This document shows positions 40,799 through 49,195 of a stretch of DNA of 56,794 nucleotides, piece by piece (position 1 is the stretch's first letter; each line of letters begins with the position of its first letter). The notes beneath the pieces were generated by a model. The model was given only the letters and a program-made list of their open reading frames with translations, searched no databases and had not been told where the DNA came from. Source of the DNA: an uncultured Paenibacillus sp. (GTDB lineage Bacteria > Bacillota > Bacilli > Paenibacillales > Paenibacillaceae); NCBI GenBank assembly GCA_937895345.1, contig CALAWP010000083.1:1-56794 (forward strand), given 5' to 3'. The position numbers and the translations under genes are program-made.

Positions 40799-42445
40799 GT
40801 GTTGAAGAAATGGAGAAGCAAGCTGGCCGCGCTGGCCTTGGCCGTCATCGTGGCCGTGGCGGCGGGTTGTCAGGCCGTCGGCGGACTTGACCTGAATCAG
40901 GTGCTCAAAAACACGCTGAAGGTCGAATCGATGGAAGGCAATCAGACGATCTCGTTTGAATTGCTTGTAGATGAAGAAATGCTGAACGATGAAGAGATGG
41001 CAGGTTTCCTGGATGAAGAGGAGAAGGCGCTGTTCGAGCTCTTGCGCAAGATCCAGGTCGAACTGACGGACATCAAACAGCAGGACCGCGAGCATGTGTC
41101 GATGAACGGCAAGCTGCTGCTTGGAGGCGAGTCGAAGCTGGCATTTTCGATGAAGCTGTCTCCCGCCGCGCTGGTGCTCGAGCTGGAAGGCGCCAAGCAG
41201 CCGTTCGTTCTCGATATGACCGGGGAGACTTGGCTCGGGATGAACGGCATGGACGTTGCCGCCGGCGCTGCCGGCCTCGGCGACGACGAGGCGCTGACTG
41301 CGATGGGACTCGATATTGCGGATAAAGTTGCCGATTACGCCATTACTCATATGCCTAATCCGGACAAGCTGAAGGTAAAACCTGCCAGCGCTGCGATTAA
41401 CGGCGAACAAGTGTCACTGATGCATGTGCAAGCCGAGATGAACGGCGCCGATATGGCGGCATGGCTCATCAAATTCGCCGATGCGCTGCTGGCCGACAAG
41501 GATGGCATGAACGCAATGGTAAAGGGCATAATGGACGTATTGGCTTCCAATCCGGACATATGGGAGTCAATCGGCGAAGCGAATCCGTTCGAGACGGATC
41601 AGCTGGATGCGCCTACGCCCGACGAGATGGCCAAGGAGGCCGTCGACGCTCTGGAAACGATGCTGCTCGACTTGAAAGAAGGCATCGAATATTTGCAGCA
41701 GGACGAAATGTTTGCCGACTTGCTGGGCGAAGCGCTGACCGCCAAGGTTGACTTGTACGTCGACGGCAAGCTCGACATTCGGAAGCAGTCGTTCGAGTTG
41801 ACTTATAAGATGGCGGAAGCCTCCGCCGTTCAGGAAAGCGAAGACGGCGTGGAAGAAGAGTATGCTGCAGTGTCGTTGTTCCCTTGGCTCAAAGGCTTCA
41901 CGTTCCGCACCGATTCGGATATATGGAACGTGAACGGGGAAGTAAAGGCGGAACCGGCAACCGCTCCGGCCGACGCGGTAGCGGTGGAAGAGCTCATGCT
42001 GCTGGAAGGCTACGAGGCGCTGGACTATTTCGAGGAAGATTCGTTCCTGTACGATCTGCTCCGAAACAAGCTTCAAATTACGAAGCAAACGTATACCGTC
42101 TACAATCAATACAGCGGCAATCCGGCCATCGTGCTGCCGAACGGTCTTACCATCGTCGCCGTCCGCGACGTGGCGGACGCGCTGGGGGCCGAGATTGTAT
42201 ACGACAAGCCGACGAAGACGGTTACGCTGTACGATAAAGCGACGGATACGACGATCGAATTCCGCCTCGGCAGCGACAAGTTTGTCGTGAACGGAGCGGA
42301 GCAGCAATGGCCGGCCACGGTCAGCGTTATCGACGGCAGCGCCTACGTTCCGGCCCGCATGCTGGCCGAAGCGCTTGGGGCTTCCATAGAGTGGGAAACG
42401 ATATACGAAGGCTGGCGCATGCTGCGCATCGAGCGCGTATTGTAA
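40799..42445 (+). CDS. lipoprotein with copper amine oxidase N-terminal-like (stalk) domain
   Basis: The start is GTG 40799 (or TTG 40802) after AGGAG. The 548-residue product has a lipoprotein signal with lipobox AVAAGC. Residues about 25-430 form an acidic, helical region I do not recognise; segments such as LLVDEEMLNDEEMAGFLDEE are strongly acidic. The C-terminal 110 residues are a stalk domain of the Cu_amine_oxidN1 family (VRDVADALGAEIVYD, TVTLYDKATDTTIEFRLGS, AYVPARMLAEALGASIEWE), common in Paenibacillaceae surface proteins and not itself an oxidase. It is surface-exposed on the membrane; its role is unknown. Confidence 0.88.
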   Translation: MLKKWRSKLAALALAVIVAVAAGCQAVGGLDLNQVLKNTLKVESMEGNQTISFELLVDEEMLNDEEMAGFLDEEEKALFELLRKIQVELTDIKQQDREHVSMNGKLLLGGESKLAFSMKLSPAALVLELEGAKQPFVLDMTGETWLGMNGMDVAAGAAGLGDDEALTAMGLDIADKVADYAITHMPNPDKLKVKPASAAINGEQVSLMHVQAEMNGADMAAWLIKFADALLADKDGMNAMVKGIMDVLASNPDIWESIGEANPFETDQLDAPTPDEMAKEAVDALETMLLDLKEGIEYLQQDEMFADLLGEALTAKVDLYVDGKLDIRKQSFELTYKMAEASAVQESEDGVEEEYAAVSLFPWLKGFTFRTDSDIWNVNGEVKAEPATAPADAVAVEELMLLEGYEALDYFEEDSFLYDLLRNKLQITKQTYTVYNQYSGNPAIVLPNGLTIVAVRDVADALGAEIVYDKPTKTVTLYDKATDTTIEFRLGSDKFVVNGAEQQWPATVSVIDGSAYVPARMLAEALGASIEWETIYEGWRMLRIERVL

Positions 42446-42505
42446 GCCCGCAACGATTCCGGCTGCCGGCGGGGCCGGCCAGGCGATAGAACGGGAGGAA
42501 TTCGC

Positions 42506-42853
42506 ATGAACAAGCTGTCGACGGAAGAGGAGTTTCGTTCCGCCGTATCGGGCGAATCGCTGACGATCGCCGTCTTCAAGACGACATGGTGCAAGGATTG
42601 CCATTTCATCAATCCTTTTATGCCTGATCTGGAGCGGCAATACGAAGGACAGGTCCGCTTTGTCGAGATCGACCGCGACGAGCTTCCAGACTTGTGCTCC
42701 GAGCTGAACATTTTGGGCATACCGAGCTTTATCGCTTTTCGCGGCGGCAAGGAGCTGATCCGGTTCGTCAGCAAGCTGCGCAAGACGAGGGAAGAAATCG
42801 AGCAGTTTGTCGACCGCGCGATCGAAGTAAGCGAAGCCCTTGCCCAATCTTGA
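42506..42853 (+). CDS. thioredoxin family protein (YtpP-like)
   Basis: A 115-residue thioredoxin fold with active site Trp28-Cys29-Lys-Asp-Cys32 and the cis-proline in GIPSFIAF. The active-site loop WCKDC and the acidic EIDRDELPDLCSELNI segment resemble B. subtilis YtpP more than TrxA. It should reduce disulfides in the cytoplasm; there is no signal peptide. GGGAGGAATTC precedes the ATG. It follows the stalk-domain lipoprotein by 60 bp and ends before a pair of hairpins. Confidence 0.92.
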   Translation: MNKLSTEEEFRSAVSGESLTIAVFKTTWCKDCHFINPFMPDLERQYEGQVRFVEIDRDELPDLCSELNILGIPSFIAFRGGKELIRFVSKLRKTREEIEQFVDRAIEVSEALAQS

Positions 42854-42908
42854 GGCAGCCGGCTGACAACGCGCCGCCGGGACGGTCGTCCCGGCGGCCC
42901 CTTCATTC

Positions 42909-42957
42909 GAAAGTCCGCATGGCAGGATTCGATCCTGCTCATGCGGACTTTCCTTTT
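42909..42957 (+). terminator. intrinsic terminator of the thioredoxin gene
   Basis: A near-perfect hairpin (GAAAGTCCGCATG / CATGCGGACTTTC with inner GCAGGA / TCCTGC) is followed by CTTTT. A second GC-only hairpin lies just before it at 42873-42898 without a T-run. Confidence 0.9.
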
Positions 42958-42970
42958 GCCGGAAACGCGC

Positions 42971-42984
42971 AATCGTCACATTTT
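42971..42984. promoter_or_regulatory. motif AATCGTCACATTTT upstream of ctaA
   Basis: This is the same 14-mer, but for one base, as 19719-19732 upstream of ctaB. It lies about 45 bp before the likely start of ctaA transcription: TATAAT at 43013-43018 has no good -35, so an activator may act here. Confidence 0.4.
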
Positions 42985-43054
42985 CAACATGGCTTTTGCC
43001 CTATGTTACCGCTATAATTGTAACTGTCATAATTTACGGAAAACAGGTGATTTC

Positions 43055-43987
43055 ATGATGGTAACCGGCCGTTTTCGCGCGTTTGCGAACGCATCGTGCA
43101 TCGGAATGCTTCTCGTGCTGCTTGCCGGTGCTTTAGTTACGAACACCGACTCGGGCCGCGGCTGCGGCGACGATTGGCCGCTGTGCCATGGCAAATTCAT
43201 TCCGGCCTACACGCTGGAATCAATGATCGAATATTCCCACAGGGTGGTCAGCGCGCTGGAAGGAATGTTGGTGCTTGGCGTAGCGATTGCGGTATACTTG
43301 AAATACAAGCGGGACGCCGACCGGTTCAGGGAGCCTCTCTGGTATGCGGGAATGGCGCTGCTGTTTACGGTCGTGCAGGCGCTGATGGGAGCGGCGGCGG
43401 TCATGTGGCCGCAATCTCCCCCGATTATGGCGATTCATTTCGGCATATCCCTGATCGCGTTTGCCGCGACTCTCCTGCTCGTCATCTGGGCTTACCGCCA
43501 TAAGAACGGAGCGCCCAAGGAATTTCCGGTTCCGCGTTCCGTTATGCCGTTTGCGCTGGGCGTTTCGATTTACTGCTATGTCGTCATTTATTTGGGAGCG
43601 TTTATTCGCCATACGGAATCGGCCGGAGGCTGTATGGGCTGGCCTTTGTGCAACGGAGAACTGATTCCGGACATGCAAGGCGCCACCGGCGCCGTATTCA
43701 TTCACCGGCTAGGCGCGTTAATATTGGGCATCGTGATCGTATGGATGTATGTTCATATTCGCAACGTCAGCGGACAAGCCGGTCTGACTCGTCCCGCAGG
43801 ATGGGTCGTCGCACTCGTCGTCGCCCAAATCTTAAGCGGCGCTTTGCTCACCGCGACGATCGGCAACGAGAACTGGTTTATCTTTACGAGCTTGCTTCAC
43901 AATTTGATTATAGTCGGATTGTTTGGCATTTTGCTGGACATTCTGATCCGTTCATGGCGGCTTAGGAAAGGACGTGAAGAAGGTTGA
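43055..43987 (+). CDS. ctaA: heme A synthase
   Basis: ATG 43055 (followed by ATG 43058) is chosen for its AGGTGA site. The 310-residue COX15/CtaA protein has eight helices and oxidises heme O to heme A in the membrane. Family markers are GRGCGDDWPLCHG with the Cys pair in the first external loop, EYSHRVVSALEG and AIHFGISLIA with heme-ligand His, FIRHTESAGGCMGWPLC with the second Cys pair, and FIHRLGALILG. It completes the pathway begun by ctaB. Its stop overlaps the TTG start of the ubiD-like gene by 4 bp (TTGA), placing it at the head of a four-gene operon. Confidence 0.95.
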   Translation: MMVTGRFRAFANASCIGMLLVLLAGALVTNTDSGRGCGDDWPLCHGKFIPAYTLESMIEYSHRVVSALEGMLVLGVAIAVYLKYKRDADRFREPLWYAGMALLFTVVQALMGAAAVMWPQSPPIMAIHFGISLIAFAATLLLVIWAYRHKNGAPKEFPVPRSVMPFALGVSIYCYVVIYLGAFIRHTESAGGCMGWPLCNGELIPDMQGATGAVFIHRLGALILGIVIVWMYVHIRNVSGQAGLTRPAGWVVALVVAQILSGALLTATIGNENWFIFTSLLHNLIIVGLFGILLDILIRSWRLRKGREEG

Positions 43988-45747
43988 GCTTTGCGAATTT
44001 GCGCGAATATCTGGAAGTGCTCAAGCGCGACAACGATCTTGCCGTAATTGAAGCTCCGGTTGATCCGTATTTGGAATTGGCCGAAATACACCGGCGCGTG
44101 ATCGAGCAGGAAGGACCGGCGCTGCTGTTTACGAACGTCAAGGGGAGCCCGTTTCCGGTCGTTACGAATTTGTTCGGCACCGACCGGCGCGTAGACATCG
44201 CGTTCGGGCCTCGGCCGGAGGCGATCATGAAGCAAATCGTCGGCGCCGTCGACCGGATCATGCCGCCGACGCCGAAGGCGATTTGGGGCGAGCGAGGCCT
44301 CATCCTGGACATGATGAAGGTCGGCATGAAGGAAGTTCCCAAGGGCAGCGCGCCGATTCTCGGCGCGCTCAAGCGCGAGCGGCCGCTGGCCGGTCTGCCG
44401 GCCATTACGAGCTGGCAGGAGGACGGCGGACCTTTCGTGACGCTTCCGCTCGTCTATACGGAAAGCATGAAATCGCGCAAGCAGCATAATTTGGGCATGT
44501 ACCGGATGCAAATTTTCGACGACAGCACGACCGGCATGCACTGGCAAATACATAAAGGCGGCGGATTCCATTATTACGAGGCCGAGCAGCGCGGCGAAGC
44601 ACTGCCCGTATCGGTATTTCTCGGCGGGCCGCCGGCGCTCATCGCGTCGGCTATCGCGCCGCTTCCGGAGCATCTGCCCGAGCTTCTGATGGCGTCGCTC
44701 ATTCTGGGCGGCAAGCTGCCGGTCGTATCCGATCCGCAAGGCGGTCATCGGATGCCGGCGGAAGCCGAATTCGTCATCAGCGGGAAGGTGCCGCCGCATA
44801 TTCGCAGGCCGGAAGGACCTTTCGGCGATCATTTCGGCTATTATTCGCTCGTTCACGATTTTCCGGTATTTAACGTGGATCATATGTGGCACCGGAAGGA
44901 CGCCATCTACCCGGCGACCATCGTCGGCAAGCCCAAGCAGGAGGATTATTATTTGGGTGAGTTTTTGCAGCGGCTGCTCGCGCCGGCGTTTCCGATGGTC
45001 ATGCCGGGCGTCAGGGAGCTGTGGGCGTACGCCGAAGCCGGCGTTCACGCGCTGGCCGCCGCCATCGTGCGGGAATCGTATTCGAGGGAGGCGCTGTCCA
45101 CCGCGTTCAGCATACTGGGCCAAGGCCAGCTGACGCTGACGAAGTTTCTGATGCTGACCGACCAGCCGATCGAATTGTCGAAGTTCGACCAGCTGCTGGA
45201 AACGGTGTTGGAACGGTTCAAGCCGGAGACCGATCTGTTCGTCTTCGACGAAACCTCGCACGATACGCTGGACTATACGAGCGGCAAGCTGAACCACGGC
45301 AGCAAAGCGGTCATGCTTGGCGTCGGGGCGCCGATTCGCGAGCTGCCCGCCGCCTACGACGAAGGCCCAATCGAGGAAATCAGCAACGTGCAGGTTTATT
45401 GCAAGGGCTGTCTGGTCGTCTCGGGCGCAACGTACGAGAACGAGCCGCAGCTTGCGGAAAGGCTGCTGGAACGGCTGGCCGAACGCGGCACGAAATGGCC
45501 TCTTGTCATTTTGGCGGACGATGCCGGCATCGCGGCGGGACAAACGTCGTTTTTGTGGACGGTGTTCACGCGCTTCAATCCGGCGGACGATATCTATGCC
45601 CGTTCCGAGGTGAGGCGCCACCATTTCGGCTACAAGCTGCCGATCGTTATCGACGCGCGCATGAAGCCGGGGTACCCCGACGAGCTGTTCCCGCGCGAGG
45701 ATATCGTGAAGCTGGTGGACAGCCGCTGGAGCGAATACAAGCTATAG
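43984..45747 (+). CDS. UbiD family decarboxylase, probably menaquinone biosynthesis
   Basis: A 587-residue UbiD-type enzyme starting at TTG 43984, coupled to ctaA. These enzymes use prenylated FMN, made by UbiX, to decarboxylate aromatic acids. Conserved segments include SFANLREYLEVLKRDND, GGPPALIASAIAPLPE, VSDPQGGHRMPAEAEFVISG, RPEGPFGDHFGYYS and HMWHRKDAIYPATIVGKPKQ, which carry the Arg and Glu residues of the active site. The length exceeds E. coli UbiD (497 aa) and fits the longer form annotated in futalosine-pathway bacteria. Because aminofutalosine synthase is encoded 3.5 kb away, a role in the last decarboxylation of menaquinone synthesis is likely; the specific step is inferred. Confidence 0.88.
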   Translation: MSFANLREYLEVLKRDNDLAVIEAPVDPYLELAEIHRRVIEQEGPALLFTNVKGSPFPVVTNLFGTDRRVDIAFGPRPEAIMKQIVGAVDRIMPPTPKAIWGERGLILDMMKVGMKEVPKGSAPILGALKRERPLAGLPAITSWQEDGGPFVTLPLVYTESMKSRKQHNLGMYRMQIFDDSTTGMHWQIHKGGGFHYYEAEQRGEALPVSVFLGGPPALIASAIAPLPEHLPELLMASLILGGKLPVVSDPQGGHRMPAEAEFVISGKVPPHIRRPEGPFGDHFGYYSLVHDFPVFNVDHMWHRKDAIYPATIVGKPKQEDYYLGEFLQRLLAPAFPMVMPGVRELWAYAEAGVHALAAAIVRESYSREALSTAFSILGQGQLTLTKFLMLTDQPIELSKFDQLLETVLERFKPETDLFVFDETSHDTLDYTSGKLNHGSKAVMLGVGAPIRELPAAYDEGPIEEISNVQVYCKGCLVVSGATYENEPQLAERLLERLAERGTKWPLVILADDAGIAAGQTSFLWTVFTRFNPADDIYARSEVRRHHFGYKLPIVIDARMKPGYPDELFPREDIVKLVDSRWSEYKL

Positions 45748-45765
45748 AGCGGAGGGCGTGGATCG

Positions 45766-46479
45766 ATGCTTCATTTCATGTTCGACGAGCCTGAACGCGT
45801 GCCGGACGGCGCGCTGGCGGAGGCTTGCTCCCTGATGGAGCGGTTCGCGGCTTATATGGACGGGCGTATCCAGGAAGCCGGAGATTCCGCCGGCCGTTTG
45901 CTGAAGCTGCGAATATGGACGCTCGGCCTTTGCTCCTCGCTCCGCGAGCTGGAACAAAGCCATTATGCCGCCGGCAAATTTCGCAGCCGGATCCAATCCG
46001 ACTCGGTCGAGGATATGGACCGCGAGGAGAAGCTGGATTACGACCGATACGTTTATTTCGACAAAAACGCGTTTATCCGGGTGTTTTCGCTGCTGGACAA
46101 GCTGGGCACGCTGCTGAACGAGCTGCTGCAGCTGCAAACGGAAAAAGTGAAACCTCACTTTTCATATTTTACGGTGCTGCGCCATATGCGGGAGCGGCAA
46201 TCGCATCCCGACCTGACGTGGCGGCTGAACGCCGTCAAGGAGCATTACGCGGATCCGATGCGCCGGCTGCGCAAGCGGCGCAATACGGAAATCCATTATA
46301 TGAACTCCGAGATGCACGACGATTTGATTCAAAGCCAGCGATTGTACGGAGAAGAGATTCGGTTGGAGAACGTCGCGCAGCAAGCGGACGATCTGACCGC
46401 CTGCCTGCATATGACCGTGGAGTCGCTGAGGCTTTCCTTTCAATACGCATGCCAAATGATGCGCAGCCTGAAGGCATAA
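45766..46479 (+). CDS. HEPN-domain protein, Cthe_2314-like
   Basis: A 237-residue, almost entirely helical, soluble protein. The motif Arg172-Asn173-x3-His177 (RRNTEIHY) fits the Rx4-6H signature of HEPN domains, and the overall pattern resembles the Cthe_2314 HEPN family. HEPN proteins are often RNases in toxin-antitoxin or defence systems, but this family has no established function. It has no evident antitoxin partner: it starts 18 bp after the UbiD gene and ends 21 bp before an SDR gene, all on one strand and compactly spaced. GCGGAGGGCG precedes the ATG. A housekeeping role is as likely as RNA cleavage. Confidence 0.75.
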   Translation: MLHFMFDEPERVPDGALAEACSLMERFAAYMDGRIQEAGDSAGRLLKLRIWTLGLCSSLRELEQSHYAAGKFRSRIQSDSVEDMDREEKLDYDRYVYFDKNAFIRVFSLLDKLGTLLNELLQLQTEKVKPHFSYFTVLRHMRERQSHPDLTWRLNAVKEHYADPMRRLRKRRNTEIHYMNSEMHDDLIQSQRLYGEEIRLENVAQQADDLTACLHMTVESLRLSFQYACQMMRSLKA

Positions 46480-46500
46480 TTCCGGGAGGGGCGGTAATCT

Positions 46501-47283
46501 ATGGAGCTGAAAGGCAGAACGGCGCTGGTGACGGGCAGCGCCAAAGGGCTGGGGAAACGGACGGCGCTGCAGCTGGCGGAGCAGGGCTGCAATCTGATCA
46601 TTAACTACATGGAGAGCGAACGGGAAGCCTTGGAGGTCAAGGCGCAGATCGAACGGCTGGGCGTGAAGGCCGTTACGGTGCAGGCGGACATCGCCACGGT
46701 GGAAGGGGCGGCCAAGCTGGCGGATGCCGCGGAAAGCTGGTCCGGCGGCGTCGACATTTTGGTCAATAACGCAGGACCTTTCGTCCGCAAGCGCCGCTTG
46801 TTCAGCGAATATGACGAGGAGACGATTATCCGCCTCGTGAACGGCAATTTGCTCAGCGTCATGCTGCTGGATCATCGGCTGCTTCCGCGCATGAGGGAGC
46901 GCCGTTGGGGGCGCATAATTCATTTTGGATTCGGCCATGCGAACGAGGCGAGATCGTGGCCGCATCGGGCCGTGTATGCCGCGGCGAAGACGGGGCTGGT
47001 CAGCTTTACGAAGTCGCTGGCCGTAGAAGAGGCGCCGCACGGCATAACGGTTAACCTGATCGGACCCGGCGATATTCGCGGGGCGAACAAGGAAAGATCC
47101 ATCGATGAGGTTATGAGTGAAATGGACGACGAGTCGCCGGTCGGCCGGCCGGGCACCGGCGAGGACGTGGCCCGCGTCATTTTGTTTCTGTGCCAGGAGA
47201 AATCGAGCTTCCTGACCGGGAACGTCATCGACGTGACGGGCGGATTCGATCCGATTCGGGCAAACATCAAAGATTTGATGTAA
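46501..47283 (+). CDS. SDR oxidoreductase lacking the catalytic serine (YtkK-like)
   Basis: A 260-residue short-chain dehydrogenase fold with the nucleotide loop TGSAKGLGKR, NNAG, and Tyr159-x3-Lys163 in VYAAAKTG. The position 13 residues before the Tyr, normally Ser, is His146 in HFGFGHANEARS, so the catalytic triad is incomplete. The same GF-x-H/A pattern occurs, as far as I recall, in B. subtilis YtkK, pointing to a distinct subfamily. NAD(P) binding is likely; activity and substrate are open. GGGAGGGGCGG precedes the ATG. It closes the ctaA operon and is followed by a long hairpin. Confidence 0.85.
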   Translation: MELKGRTALVTGSAKGLGKRTALQLAEQGCNLIINYMESEREALEVKAQIERLGVKAVTVQADIATVEGAAKLADAAESWSGGVDILVNNAGPFVRKRRLFSEYDEETIIRLVNGNLLSVMLLDHRLLPRMRERRWGRIIHFGFGHANEARSWPHRAVYAAAKTGLVSFTKSLAVEEAPHGITVNLIGPGDIRGANKERSIDEVMSEMDDESPVGRPGTGEDVARVILFLCQEKSSFLTGNVIDVTGGFDPIRANIKDLM

Positions 47284-47296
47284 TCGGCACACAAGA

Positions 47297-47357
47297 AAAG
47301 AGTCTTATCGGTTTCTTGAAGGAAGCAGCCGCTTCCCCAAGACCGGTAAGACTCTTT
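47297..47357. terminator. bidirectional hairpin between SDR and NifU-like genes
   Basis: AAAGAGTCTTATCGGT pairs with ACCGGTAAGACTCTTT, with an inner GGAAGC / GCTTCC stem. T-runs are weak on both sides, so it may act mainly by its long stem at the convergent junction. Confidence 0.75.
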
Positions 47358-47390
47358 ACGTTTCGCTCGAAACGGAATGTTCCGCTTGCA

Positions 47391-47636
47391 TTAGAATACT
47401 TGAACAACCTCGACGACGCCGTCGACCTCTTCCAGCAGCGCGCGCTCGATACCGGCCTTCAGCGTAATCGTGGAGCTCGGGCAGCTGCCGCAAGCGCCCA
47501 TCAGGCGGAGCTTGACGATTCCGTCCTCGACGTCCACCAGCTCAACGTCTCCTCCGTCGCGCTGCAGGAACGGACGAAGCTTATCTAATACATCCAGCAC
47601 TTCATCGTACATGGTGTCCTGTACTTGTTCGCTCAT
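47391..47636 (-). CDS. NifU C-terminal domain Fe-S scaffold protein (YutI-like)
   Basis: ATG 47636 is chosen for its AAAGGAG spacing over an in-frame TTG at 47645. The 81-residue protein is a single NifU/Nfu domain: an N-terminal helix (VLDVLDKLRPFLQRDGGDVE) and the cluster ligands Cys49 and Cys52 in MGACGSCPSS. Nfu proteins carry and deliver Fe-S clusters in the cytoplasm. It is divergent from yuzB, and the cluster with yuzB, a yutJ-like flavoprotein and a HesB/IscA gene matches the B. subtilis yut region. Confidence 0.94.
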   Translation of the reverse strand: MSEQVQDTMYDEVLDVLDKLRPFLQRDGGDVELVDVEDGIVKLRLMGACGSCPSSTITLKAGIERALLEEVDGVVEVVQVF

Positions 47637-47732
47637 TGCAATCAACTCCTTTCTCCCCTATTATAGTACAAAGCGAGACAATTGAAAATGGATATCGACC
47701 AAGTTACTATAAAAAAGTAAGGTGAATGCAGC

Positions 47733-48005
47733 ATGTTAAAACCGATGATCGAATTTTGCGCGAGCAATATGCATCACGGCACCGACCGCATCATGGAAGA
47801 GCTGGAGCAGGACGATGATGTGGAAGTGATGGAATACGGCTGTCTGGGCAATTGCGGCGAATGTTATTTGAAGCCGTATGCGCTTGTCGACGGCGAGATC
47901 GTGGCGGCCGACTCCGTCGAGGAGCTTCGCGTCCGGATCAAGGAAGCGATCGAGGCGCAGAAGGCGGACCGGGAAGCGCTGGACAAGCTGCTGGACGATC
48001 TGTGA
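47733..48005 (+). CDS. yuzB: YuzB family protein (DUF1450)
   Basis: A 90-residue protein with the DUF1450 signature: IEFCASNMHHG, EYGCLGNCGECYLKPYALVD. The Cys pattern resembles a thioredoxin-like or Fe-S ferredoxin site, but no function is established. The C-terminal 30 residues form a charged helix (RVRIKEAIEAQKADREALDK). AAGGTGA lies upstream of ATG 47733. It is flanked by NifU-like and NADH dehydrogenase-like genes as in B. subtilis, which hints at Fe-S or redox metabolism. Confidence 0.9.
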   Translation: MLKPMIEFCASNMHHGTDRIMEELEQDDDVEVMEYGCLGNCGECYLKPYALVDGEIVAADSVEELRVRIKEAIEAQKADREALDKLLDDL

Positions 48006-48006
48006 C

Positions 48007-48055
48007 GAAGCGGCCGCCTTGCGCGAAGACGCGCGGACGGCCGCTTCCGCTTTTT
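48007..48055 (+). terminator. intrinsic terminator of yuzB
   Basis: GAAGCGGCCG pairs with CGGCCGCTTC, with inner TTGCGCG / CGCGCGGA pairing, followed by CGCTTTTT directly after the yuzB stop. Confidence 0.88.
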
Positions 48056-48070
48056 AGCCGCTTCCGCTGC

Positions 48071-49138
48071 CTAGCCGAAATGGCGCTTGGACCGCCACAG
48101 CACGCCGCTCTTGACAAGACGGGGCACGCGGCCGAGAATCGGGGTTCCGCCCATGATGCCGAAGCCGCTTTTTTTGCCGAGGGAGCCCAGCACGCCTTTC
48201 AGCTTGATCTTGCCCAGCCTCGGCGTTCGATTGGCCCACACCGCGAGCAGCACCTCGGCAATCTGCTTGCCTTGGGCGCCCGCCGCCTGGCCGCTCGGGG
48301 ACAGGGGCAGCGACGCGCAGTCGCCGACGACGTAGACGTCGTTATAGCCGGGCAGCTGGTGGTATTCGTTCAGCACCAGCCGTCCGAGCGAGTCCTTCGG
48401 CAAGTTCATCCGCTGCACGAGATCGACGGGCTGAATGCCGGCCGTCCATACCGTGACGTCGGTGTAGATCAGCTTGGACGAATTGGCGTCGTACAGCTGT
48501 CCCGGCTCCAGCCGCGTCAGCGACACGTGCCCCCGCATCTCGACGCCGTGATCCATAAACCAGTCCGACACGAAGTCCTGAAGCTTGCCGGGGAAGGCGG
48601 ACAGCACCTTCGGGCCGCGGTCCAATATCCGGATGTTCAAGTCCGGCCGGCTTTCCCGAAGCTCCGAAGCGACCTCCACGCCGCTCAATCCGCCGCCGAC
48701 AATCGTCACCTGGCCGTAAGGCTTAATATCGTTCAACAGGGCATACGTCTTACGGGCGGCCGAAAACGTCTGGATGCTCGTGGAATAAGCTTCCGCGCCT
48801 TCGATGCCGTGATATTTGTCCGTGCATCCCAGTCCGATGACGAGCCAATCGTAAGAGATCGGATCTTGATCCTGCAAATGGACCAGCCGGTTTTCCATGT
48901 CGACGGACGTAATCTCCCCGAAGGCGAGACGAACCTTCGGATCGGAAGGGAATTGAACCCGTAGCTCCATATCCGACGCGGTGCCCGCGGCAAGGGCATA
49001 ATATTCCGTTTTTAACCCTTGAAAGGGCATGCGGTCCACCAGGACGATGGACACGTCATGCGGAATCTGCGATTCCAGCAATTCGTTGACGATGGCCACT
49101 CCGCCATAGCCGCCGCCCAATATCACTAATTTTCTCAT
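48071..49138 (-). CDS. type II NADH dehydrogenase-like flavoprotein (YutJ-like)
   Basis: ATG 49138 (with GGAG about 11 bp upstream) starts directly at the FAD fold; a GTG at 49153 is less likely. The 355-residue protein has the FAD-binding motif LVILGGGYGGVA, the NAD-binding motif VTIVGGGLSGVEVASELRE at about residues 150-170, VTVWTAGIQP, and the FAD-ribose motif YVVGDCASLP. These enzymes transfer electrons from NADH to menaquinone at the membrane surface. It is somewhat shorter than classical Ndh (about 390-430 aa) and lacks much of the C-terminal membrane part, as in B. subtilis YutJ. The neighbour mqnE makes its likely acceptor. Confidence 0.9.
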   Translation of the reverse strand: MRKLVILGGGYGGVAIVNELLESQIPHDVSIVLVDRMPFQGLKTEYYALAAGTASDMELRVQFPSDPKVRLAFGEITSVDMENRLVHLQDQDPISYDWLVIGLGCTDKYHGIEGAEAYSTSIQTFSAARKTYALLNDIKPYGQVTIVGGGLSGVEVASELRESRPDLNIRILDRGPKVLSAFPGKLQDFVSDWFMDHGVEMRGHVSLTRLEPGQLYDANSSKLIYTDVTVWTAGIQPVDLVQRMNLPKDSLGRLVLNEYHQLPGYNDVYVVGDCASLPLSPSGQAAGAQGKQIAEVLLAVWANRTPRLGKIKLKGVLGSLGKKSGFGIMGGTPILGRVPRLVKSGVLWRSKRHFG

Positions 49139-49195
49139 CGGATCCAGCTCCACTATGATGTTGGTTGTAGCTTATGCCTGCTCCAGGCCGTTTAC

